DNA from: Lobosporangium transversale | Taxonomy: Eukaryota; Mortierellomycota; Mortierellomycetes; Mortierellales; Mortierellaceae | NCBI RefSeq assembly: GCF_002105155.1 | Contig: NW_019029035.1 | Span: 62,001 to 126,000, forward strand | Length of the DNA: 64,000 bases | Reading direction: 5' to 3' | Shown here: piece after piece, positions 23,707 through 32,681 of the stretch | How the letters are laid out: the number at the start of each line of letters is the position of its first letter | How positions within the stretch are numbered: the stretch's first letter is position 1 | Made by a program: the position numbers and the translations under genes | The notes under the pieces: generated by a model | What the model saw: the letters and a program-made list of their open reading frames with translations, nothing else | The model's database searches: none | What the model was told of the DNA's origin: nothing

Positions 23707-26046
23707 TTGTTGCTGTTGATGATGTATGTGCTGTAACTGCTGCATCTGACGGAGCGTCAATTTACCTGAATCCCGACCGAGAGTCGTTGTACCATTACCT
23801 GCCCCGCCTCCACCATTTTCACTCTGAGTATGACCCTGCATTGCTTGATGTTGGTACACCTGCTGCATGGCTGAATTGCCCTGTAGTCCCTGGTAATGGC
23901 CATTGAGTTGCTGCAATGACCTATGGTGTTGTAACGAAGGCGTATGTTGCTGTTGAGGATCGTTATTTTGTTGTGAAGAATGTTGACTCTGCTGCACCGT
24001 TTGATTCAATTTTTGCTGCTGTTGTTGTTGGCGCTGTTGCTGCTGCTGCTGGAGTTGTAAAGGCGATTTGCCACTCCGTGCCAAACACCTCAAGATACTC
24101 TCCATGGATGGATCCAATGTTGTCCGGACGCATTTATATTCTCGGTTAATCCGGTCCATTTCCTTCTGCATCCTTCCACGTCTTGCCATCTCATCCTCAT
24201 CTACATCTTGAAGGTTCTCGCGTTGTAGCCACAACTTTTGCTGAGTTCGTGACAGAGTCCCTGTCTTGGATCCGCTACCACTTAAATTAGATTGTGCAAC
24301 TGCTGCAGCTGCGATAGCAGAAGCCGCAGTAGCACTCACAGTGTTATTATTGGAGAGCATAGCTGAAAATGGTCCTCCTGCAGAGATATTCCCATTCTCG
24401 TTTAAATTCTCGTCTGAAATAGAGGTAGTCACAATCGTCGGGGGTATCAAATGATTAGCGCTCGATGGCAATGTAGCAATGGCCTTGGGTGCGGACGAAC
24501 TCAATTGAGGCTGAGATGGTGAAGCTGGATAGAATTTCGAAGTAAAGCCTGTACGCTGCTGAGGTGAAGTCGAATTCGATTTATCGTGTGCACCCTTCGA
24601 GTTTTTCCTATTCTGAGTAGACGATGCTCCGCTCCCATGGTCATCTTCTGAAAGTATACCTGCTGTTGATGTGTTAGCGCCGCCTCCACCTGTAGTGAGG
24701 AATTTCGCGACCAGCTCGACTGCAGGTGAAGATCGCAGTGTTGGTGAAGCCAATTTAAGTCCTTGAGATCGAGAGCCATTTTCAGATGTGGAAGGTGTCG
24801 AGGGGTTGGTAGGGTCTGTACCTACAACCGCAGTCTGCTTTGGATGAACGGCCATGACGGTATGTGTTGTCACTTTGGTAAGTGAAGGAGAGGATGTGGC
24901 TGAAGCTCTGGGATCAAGGAGCTTTGACATACGTTTTGAGGTTGGTAAAGATGTCTTTGACAGGGTGCGATGTTTGGGCTTGGGTGGCGATTGAGATAGG
25001 TTCTGTGACTCGTGAATGCTCACAGAACTCTTATGGACTACTTCTTGAGAATGTCCTTCACCGTTCGAGACAACTTCAGGGGGGTTACTCCTGCTTTTCT
25101 CAAGCGCATGACCTCCTCGACTTCTACCAGAGTTATTTAATTGAGGTATAGACTGTTGGTTCTTGACCTGTTGTGGTTGGGCTGACTGATCTTCTTCTTG
25201 TTGCTGTTGCTTCAGCTGGTCTTGCAGCCGCTTTACTTGTTCTTCCCCTTCAATCCGCTCTAGCTGTCCCTCTTGTGCAGACTTTTGTTCTTCTGAAGAG
25301 GATAGGATATCTTGATCGCCAGATTGAGTGGACGTCGTCTCTGGTCTATCTGCTACTGAAGTCTCCTGCTGTTGTTGAACATTATGATGTGAAGTAGAGG
25401 AGGGTGGCGAAGGAGCGAGCGGCACTGGCTGTGGTTCTTCTTCAGTTGCATTCTCAGTCTCTAGGTATTGGCCCTGTAATCCGAGGTCTTGCATCGTCTG
25501 GGCTAGTGTTGAATTAATGAGAGTCTTTGCAAGCAATTCTTCGTCTCGACCAATATGCGCTCTTCTCTGTCCACCATTTACTCCTTTGGTATGAAGCTCG
25601 TCTGCCTCCTCAACTGAAGGAACAGTATCTGCTGCTGTATTGACAGCATTAGGCGCTTTAGTAGATGATTGATTATGGTTTTGAGCATTGTACTGAAATT
25701 GAGCGCTTCCTGCGATGTTATTGCTATCTCCCTCCTGTGCTGTTTTAGGTTCATGAGCTTGTTCCTGTTCCAAGTTGTTCTGGCTGCTGTCTCGCTCTCC
25801 TTGTTCCTGTCCCTGATTTTGTTCCTGTTGCTGTTCTTCTTCAGGACGATCATCCCCAACTTCAAATTGAGCTTTTCTCCTTCGGCTCTTGCTGTGGTAA
25901 CTATGTTTATTAGTCGCACTGTCTTGGAGCGACAGACCATTGGTGATTGCATCTCTAGCACTACTCTGAGGGTTATGGAAATGAGCGTGGGAGTGACGAG
26001 CCTCTTCAGGAGATGACGGGGCGGAATGACGGGCCATGGCCTGCAT
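23557..26046 (-). CDS. Tco89-like TORC1 subunit (Gln-rich)
   Basis: A single open frame of 829 codons. Most of it is disordered and Ser/Gln-rich with a long poly-Gln region near the C-terminus (CTG/TTG repeats, about 23630-23720). The informative block is at residues about 597-660: SRTQQKLWLQRENLQD, then KEMDRINREYKCVRTTLDPSMESILR. This is the pattern I associate with fungal Tco89 proteins, where 'TQQKL.LQR' is followed by a charged helix with 'REY..VR...DP...S..R'. Tco89 is a subunit of TORC1, the nutrient-sensing kinase complex at the vacuole. The start is uncertain: the frame stays open upstream of 26046 to an acceptor-like TTCCTCAG after a poly(T) tract (minus strand), so a 5' exon may exist. 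There is no enzyme domain. Confidence 0.6.
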
Positions 26047-26549
26047 AATATTGACACTGACAGAAGAACTGAGGAAAGAATAATAAAAAAAAAAAAAAAA
26101 AAAAAAAAAAACTTTGGGGAGTGGAGAGGCAATAAGAAAAGATGGGTACTTTATTACTTTTTTGAATGAGACTCGTTAGTTTTTATAGGCCTTTTAGGAT
26201 TATGAATGAAAGTCGAGGTGAAATGTGTGTGAAAAGCCGAAAATAGAGTAGAAAGAAAGGAAGCAGAGACGGCGGCCAAATTGGTTTCCCATTGACAGTG
26301 GCTTTGGTTTATCATATTCCTTGAACACGGGATCCCGCGTGGCAAAAAAAAAGGAACAATGCCATGTGGGAATTTTTTTTTTTTTTCAAAATCCATTCGG
26401 GAAGTGTATTTTTGATTCTACCATGGGTTCGGTAATGTTTTTTTTAGATAACGCTTAAAAAGAAACATCATGTGTTGGCATGATCGTTGTGTCGTGAGTT
26501 ATAAAATTATGAGCTAGTATCCCAGAAACTCCTGTTTACCGATAATAGA
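26047..26549. other. Intergenic region
   Basis: On the minus strand it contains a poly(T) of about 28 bases ending in an acceptor-like site 22 bases before the Tco89 ATG, so a 5' UTR intron is possible. I see no gene. The stretch also holds the downstream sequence of the acidic membrane-protein gene. Confidence 0.4.
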
Positions 26550-27584
26550 TCAATCTACGTTCCAGAACTGCTCCCTCTGTGGAGGCTCGGACTTCCCTGA
26601 ACTTGTGGAGCTAAACGATTTCAGTCCCACATGGCCTTCTGTCTGCAACCCCGTTTGACCATTCTGGTATGGTATGGAATCGCCTCCATGGCCTTTAAGG
26701 TGTTCTCGACGTCTTTTCTTCAACACAACTACACCCGCAGTCATGGCCACTACGGCCACTACTGTCGCAACGGACACTATCACCTGTGTAAGCGGAGACG
26801 CGTTAGGGAACGACGATAGCTCTTGACCATCAGCTGCCTCTGAACTATGCAATCCTGGGACCCCTTCAGGAGTGTGATCAGAACAGGATATGTCCGGAGA
26901 AGAATGAGTACATCGACTATTCCGACCGTGACTTGTAAAAGTGGCCAAAGGCGAAATTATGGTTGCTGCTGTTACTGTTGCGGTTGGGAAAGGAGTTGTT
27001 AGAGTAAGATGGACGCTCGGTAGACCCTTTGGGGTTTCGAATTCAGATGGTAAGGAACTTGATCTGCAAGAGCCTTTGGAACATGATGAAATATGGTTCG
27101 AAGAGGGCACTTCATGGTTTTCTACGCTTTCTTCTTCCTCCTCCTCTTCATCTTCACCTTCACCTTCACCTTCACCTTCTTCTCCTCCTTCTTTATCTCC
27201 TTCTCCTTCATCTCCTTCTCCTCCTTCTTCTTCCTCTTCTATTCTGTTACTAAAGTCATCTCGTTTACTCTTCTTTATATATAAATGCACAGGTGCACTC
27301 TCTACAATGGTTGAGGTGCCTATTGTCAATAACAGAGGCATAATAATCGTTGTCCCAAATGCTGGATAGTGCAATGGTTTAAATGCTAATGAGAACGTTT
27401 GAGAATGGAGAAAGGTATTGCGCGGGATGCGCCTTAGCGTGCTCAAATGAGATATGGCTAGGAGAAGTAAAAGTGAAAGCTTGAGGATGTGGCAAGAAGA
27501 TGATGGAGCTCGCTGGCTGTGATGTTGTTGAGTAGGATTGGAAAATAGCCAACTAGGCTGCCAGTTTCTGGCCTTGGGAAGCAT
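26550..27584 (-). CDS. Acidic single-pass membrane protein, unknown function
   Basis: An intronless 344-codon frame. Two starts are possible. From the ATG at 27584 there is a hydrophobic segment at residues 34-45 but a long odd leader. From the ATG at 27341 (residue 82) the protein begins MPLLLTIGTSTIVESAPV, which looks like a signal peptide, followed by a dibasic KSKR site. I favour the inner start (263 residues). Next come a Glu/Gly repeat (residues 115-154 of the long form), a Ser/Thr-rich stretch with paired Cys, a transmembrane helix (268-288: VIVSVATVVAVVAMTAG) and a basic stop-transfer (KKRRR). The topology would be type I with a short cytoplasmic tail. It may be a cell-wall-facing sensor; that is speculation. 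No known domain is seen. Confidence 0.55.
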   Translation of the reverse strand: MLPKARNWQPSWLFSNPTQQHHSQRAPSSSCHILKLSLLLLLAISHLSTLRRIPRNTFLHSQTFSLAFKPLHYPAFGTTIIMPLLLTIGTSTIVESAPVHLYIKKSKRDDFSNRIEEEEEGGEGDEGEGDKEGGEEGEGEGEGEDEEEEEEESVENHEVPSSNHISSCSKGSCRSSSLPSEFETPKGLPSVHLTLTTPFPTATVTAATIISPLATFTSHGRNSRCTHSSPDISCSDHTPEGVPGLHSSEAADGQELSSFPNASPLTQVIVSVATVVAVVAMTAGVVVLKKRRREHLKGHGGDSIPYQNGQTGLQTEGHVGLKSFSSTSSGKSEPPQREQFWNVD

Positions 27585-28076
27585 TGCTTGGTAAAGACTG
27601 GCGCTATGTTACACTTGCAAAGTATATTGACGCAAAGTCCCCTATCGAAGTTGAGGATTGATAGTAGGGAGTAATTTAACAGTTAATAGGTGATGCTGGT
27701 TAAAGAAGCATAGTTGAGTTGATACGAGGCGACTCATGTTCTCTATTTACAGTAAGAGAAAAAAGCAATCGGGAAAGAAAGAGGCTAATGCGTCTGGTAA
27801 GAGGTAACTGAATGAGAAGGTCTAGATATTTTTCTAAAACACTCTGGTCATTTTATATCAACGGAAGGAGTGGATCATAGTAACCTCGGTTAAAAAGAGC
27901 TCACGAGCTCATGAACCATTTATCGCTCTCGAATGCGTTGGCCTGGTCTGTGTGCAGCATGGCCCTAGTTTAACTTTTTTGATGGTTTTCGGCACTTCTC
28001 TCTGAGTACAAACGCATCAAAGCTGTCGGTGTTACGCCTCCCTGTCTGTTGAAGGCGAGGAAGCGAAACTTGCACC

Positions 28077-28107
<31 letters not shown>

Positions 28108-28487
28108 AGAGGATGTCCAGCGGATTAATGTATTGGGCCACACAAAACCTCAAATTGGTTTGGTGTTGTAAGGGGCAACTACTAACAGCAAAATTTTATA
28201 AAAAGACACAGACTGGTTCTCCTGAATTATGAATCAGATTTCACTACTGGTAAGGAGAGGGGGAAAGGTGTTAATCAGTAGGAGCAGGGTACTCTGAGTT
28301 AAGTCCAAAGGCATGCAACTCGTAATGAATGAGGGATGTTGCATTATTTGGAAAATATCTCCAGAAATGCCTGCAAGATTAACGCTATCAAGTTAGCAAA
28401 ATATACCAATTGCCCCAAAAACTATTCTTTCAATATTCGCATTGAAATATGCTAAAAAATAAAAAGCTAGCTTATTATTTTTTGTTC
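27585..28487. other. Intergenic region
   Basis: It contains the upstream region of the acidic membrane protein and the 3' flank of the M3 peptidase gene. A 29-base poly(A) lies at about 28077-28105, and GAGCTCACGAGCTC at 27897-27910 is a near-perfect palindrome. No gene is seen. Confidence 0.45.
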
Positions 28488-29552
28488 TTATGGTTCTGTC
28501 AAATATCGTTGAAAAGCCTGTTGGTTTGGCTCGCGTCCCAAAAAACTTCTTAAAAGCTCGATTGGTTCAAGAGTCGCACCAGGGACTAAAACTTTCTCCC
28601 AATACTCGCGCCCGAGCGCTTCATCAAGTGCCTTGGTTTCGCTCTCCGGCGTATTCCTGAAGCGGGTATAGAGGTCATGTGCATGCATCTCCGACCATGC
28701 GTAAACATAATATCCTGCATCATATCCCATAGCGATATGATATAGTTGACAGGCAGGATTAACATTGGGCCCATCCTCCAACTTGACACCAACGATGCTT
28801 TCACTCATTTCCTTCCAGAGTTGTGCGATCGATTGCTCCCGAGAGTTGGGGTCGATACTATGGACTTTAAGATCAATGGCAGTAATGGCGAGCTGTTGAG
28901 AAAACAATAGGCCTTTGAGTACTTTTCGAGTTTTGACAAGAGATTTGATCAGCTCATCTGGCAAGTTGTCGCCTGACTTGTAATGTCTACCGAGACGTTT
29001 AAGAACCGTTGGCTCCCAAAGCCAATTCTCCAGCATGATGCTAGGCACCTCAAGGAAATCCATTGCTAGCGACGTGGGGTACGGGACAACAGACCAAGAG
29101 AAATTGAATATCGAATAACGGGCTTTACTGGACATGGCATGGCAGACGTGGCCAAACTCATGAAAGAACGTGTTTGCCTATATCAAATTAGCACGAGTCG
29201 TTTGCATGATCAATGTGTTTTGAGTTTTTAATCGTACTAAATTAGCTTTTAATAATCTTCTTACCTCACTATGCTTGAGTAGCGCCGGACGATCAGCGGT
29301 CGGGCGAGAGAGATTACCGACATTGACAGCTTTAGCATTTAATGAAAAAAAAGGTAAGCCATTTACAATGTACTCTAATACACCAAGGGACACGTTTCTA
29401 CTATCTTCTTCCATCACATTACCAACTGGTAACAGGCGTTCTCCAGTTTGAGACACAACAAAGCTTGGACGCAGTGGTACAACACACTGGTGAGAATATT
29501 TCCCTAGAGAATCATTGCCAAAGGGTTAAAACCATCCGCTCTCATGAAAATA

Positions 29553-29587
<35 letters not shown>

Positions 29588-29945
29588 TCTCAAGCTAATT
29601 ACCGGGTCTTGGAAAAAGGTCTGTATCGAAACACGAGCCAAAAAAAAAAAGGTTATTCATTATATAACCGCTTTAAGGCCAGATATTCGGTGAAATAACG
29701 CATGATGTAGCCTTACCGAGATAAAAATATCCAATTTTGAACGCAGAAGGATCCCTTTTGGCATCTTCTCCAGCCTCATCTTGTGCTTTCTGATCATAAA
29801 CAGCAAACAAGGTCACGTCATCAGCCCAATACTTGCCTGGAATCTGTTCAAATCGCAATTGGAAGATCTTGGAATAACTATGGTAATATGAAAGCCATTA
29901 GCAACAAAACGTATTGCACATTGGTTGACACCGAATGTCCAGTCG

Positions 29946-29976
<31 letters not shown>

Positions 29977-31419
29977 AAGGGGACCTACACTCCCATAATT
30001 TGGTCTCGCACGTGTTCGAGCTCAAAATACTCCTGGATCAACGAATTGTCAACTGCATACTTTTTCTTGAATAGGATCTCTTGATAATACTTGACATCCC
30101 AAGAATGCAGGATCCCGTCGAATTGGTTGCTCCAACCTCGCGTTTCATACTCCTGGCGCTTCAATTCAAGCAATTCTTTTTTATCATCTTCCAGTTTGTC
30201 AGAGATTGAACTCATGATATCGTTCAAAAATTCATCTACAGTCTCCGGCTGTTTTGCCATGTTGATATCCAATTGATAATGTGCATGACTCTTGTATCCA
30301 AGTAAAATAGCGGCCTCGTGGCGCAATTGGATAAGACGGTCCAAGATGGGACTATTAGTCGTGACACACACTTGACGATATGTAACAGCTACGCGTTTAC
30401 GCGTCTCTGGTAAGGATGCATTCCTGCTCACGTTGAGGATATCAGGCGTCTTCATCGTCACTCTGTAGTAATTTCTGCCATCTTTTTCCATTCTGGCTAA
30501 ACCTGACTTCCATGCTTCAGTGCACCCCTCCAGCTCATCTGCAGTGAGTAAGATATCAGTTGTATCCTCATTCAAGGCCTTTTGGAAATCGAGCTCAAGA
30601 GAGCTGATTTCTGATCGAACCTGAATAAGTTTTTGCTGGTCCGATTCTGAAAGTCCGGCACCATGTCGCTCAAATAGGCGGAGAGTATGTCCGAGGAGAC
30701 GCTTGGTCTCTGGCTCGGCATTCAGCTTTGCTACGGTAGCAGAGTCTTGTTCCAATTGGCGTAAAATTGCATACAAGTCCTGTTAAATAAAAAGAGAGAA
30801 AAGAACAATGTCATTTTTAGAAAGCTTAAAAAAGGAAAGTTGCTAATACCCTACAAACATGAGATAAATTACCCTTCTCGAAAAAAGCCTGCGAAAAGCA
30901 TTGATTGATACGCGATTTTTCCATAAGAAAAAAAAAAAAAAAAAAGGTTAATTACTGTTCAATGCCCGCTAGAATGTCTTTCTTCCTATAGAATACTCAG
31001 AGGAGAACAAACTTACGCGGACCACGCCTTCTGTAAAGACTTTTTGGCTTCTGTCGCAGCTTCACGGACATCTTTGTCAAGATGAACCTGAAATAAGAAA
31101 TTAAATGACTTGAAACGTCAACTAATTGCAAATACTCGTTTACAAAAAAAAAAAAAGTCCTTCCTAGCAAGATAATCTGATATAACCAATAAACTGGCTG
31201 ATGTAGGCATACCATGGCTGGGAAGGTGCATAGAGTCTGTAAAGCCGCAGCATGACTCTGATCCTCCTGCAACTTCAATAATGTATTCTGGATCGTACGC
31301 TCAGCAGGAGGAATACCGACAAGATTCTCTCCACTGGAACGAAGAATATCTTGAGCACGGACAGTAATCTCATTGAGTTCCTGCACAGTCGTTGGTAACT
31401 GGATTGGTGATTCTGACAT
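28488..31419 (-). CDS. M3 family zinc metallopeptidase (thimet oligopeptidase/saccharolysin type)
   Basis: Eight minus-strand exons close in phase: 31419..31213, 31087..31017, 30888..30873 (16 nt), 30779..29989, 29877..29717, 29620..29603 (18 nt), 29503..29265 and 29177..28488, giving 730 residues. Family blocks are visible: RHEAAILLGYKSHAHYQLD, KYYQEILFKKKY, YFYL-DLFPRPGKYSH (restored by the 18-nt exon), CVVPLRPSF, and the zinc site HEFGH at residues 507-511 followed by CHAMSS. Downstream are YPTSLAMDFLEVPS, whose Glu is the third zinc ligand region, and MGYDAGYYVYAWSEMHAHDLY, which lines the peptide pocket. These enzymes cut short peptides in the cytosol or mitochondrial intermembrane space (yeast Prd1). 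No clear presequence is seen, so cytosolic is more likely. Divergent neighbour: the MYND-presenilin gene. Confidence 0.92.
29603..29620 (-). other. 18-nt microexon of the M3 peptidase gene
   Basis: It lies between an acceptor TACAG and a donor GTAATT. It encodes the D-L-F-P-R-P piece that joins GYFYL to GKYSH. Skipping it keeps the frame but removes a conserved family segment. Confidence 0.8.
30873..30888 (-). other. 16-nt microexon of the M3 peptidase gene
   Basis: It lies between an acceptor TCGCAG and a donor GTAATT. It takes 1 nt to finish an Ala codon and then encodes L-F-S-R-R ahead of DLYAIL. Skipping it would shift the frame. Confidence 0.7.
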
Positions 31420-32681
31420 GACTTATTGGGTTTTGAAGAATGAGGCATGAAGGATGGGAATGGAGGTGTTTCTTGATTTAAATACGCTTCTACGTTCCCA
31501 CGGTCACACTTCGCGTTCAGATTTTAAGGTTATCATCACGTTCAGGGTTTTGTTTCATTGCAGACGCCCTGTCTTTAGGATGTGGGGCAATGATGGTAAT
31601 CCTCATGTCACATTATACTAACCAATAACCAGGCTTCGCAAGCTTTAAGCGCAATGTGTTTCTAATCATAACGATTTTTTTTTTTCCCTCGGGTAGTAGT
31701 TCTGTTCACATGTGTTTTTAAGGACATGCTGCCTTTCCATCCTGAATACAAGCTTTTCGGCAGCCCATCGTCCTTGATCCTATCAACCTAAAGTGGCAAC
31801 ACTTTATTCTCCTGATCTAGTTTCGTATGTTGCTTATTCCTCTCGTAACATGCTTGAGACAAATCGGATGAGTCTTGACAAGACGCAAAGCATCCCTGAA
31901 TAATGGTCCATTTGGTATTGTGAACAAATAATGTGATTGGACGTGCAATAATTTAAGATGCTGTTAGACTACAAAAAAAAAAGTTTTTTTAATATATTTC
32001 CGAAAAACTTGAATGGTCTACCGTATTGAAGATTTACCGTGTGGTCGATAGAAACGAATGTATGTTCCCTGTGAGCATATTTAATACTGCAGGAACAGAA
32101 AATATTTTATTCGCGACAGAAAACTCTTTATAAGAAAAAGAGTCGAGTATACTCCACACAGATCCATCGTATACTTCGTATGAGCTGAGATCAATGGAAG
32201 TTGTGTGGTTCAAGTTTTCCTTTTGGTTTTATGATGAATGTGGGCACAGCACAGCGAGATGAAAATCGCACATGGACATTCTGTGTATTTTGTGTGCTGT
32301 ATGGCTGTTCTTGTATATTTAGATTTTCGCCATGGGCTCAGCAGGCCTTTCACTTCATTCATTACACACATAAAATTGATAAAAATATTAAAAATATATT
32401 TACATTAATATCGTTTTTTTCTTTTATGTGTGTGCATCATTCCCCCCAGTCTCTTCCTCAAACTCATCATCATTGCTCCGCCCCATCCTTTCATTTTCAT
32501 CCCGCTCTCTTGTCTCTAGAAGAGCGCATCTTCTGCTGCGTTCCTCAATCCTTTGGCTCTACTAAACATCAGTTTAAATCAACACATTCATTGATTGAAA
32601 CCCTGTGCTACACACTTCATAACAACTGCCCAGAGGACAATTCTAAAAAAAAAGACGGAGTCATAGAGTGCTTGTGATCAG
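31420..32681. promoter_or_regulatory. Shared upstream region of the M3 peptidase and MYND-presenilin genes
   Basis: 1.26 kb between two divergent start codons. I see no gene in it. The plus-strand frame 32201-32677 has no domain and stops just before the presenilin ATG, so it is most likely 5' leader. The peptidase-proximal part has no clear TATA box. Confidence 0.4.

Noticed and set aside
23568-23906. Plus-strand open frame of Val/Ala runs
   Set aside because: It is the antisense of the poly-Gln-coding repeat of the Tco89-like gene.
27093-27369. Plus-strand Ser/Pro- or Phe-rich frames
   Set aside because: Shadows of the Glu/Gly repeat in the minus-strand membrane protein.
32201-32677. Plus-strand frame of 158 codons before the presenilin gene
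   Set aside because: No domain, begins at a non-ATG codon and ends one codon before the presenilin start, so it is most likely leader sequence.
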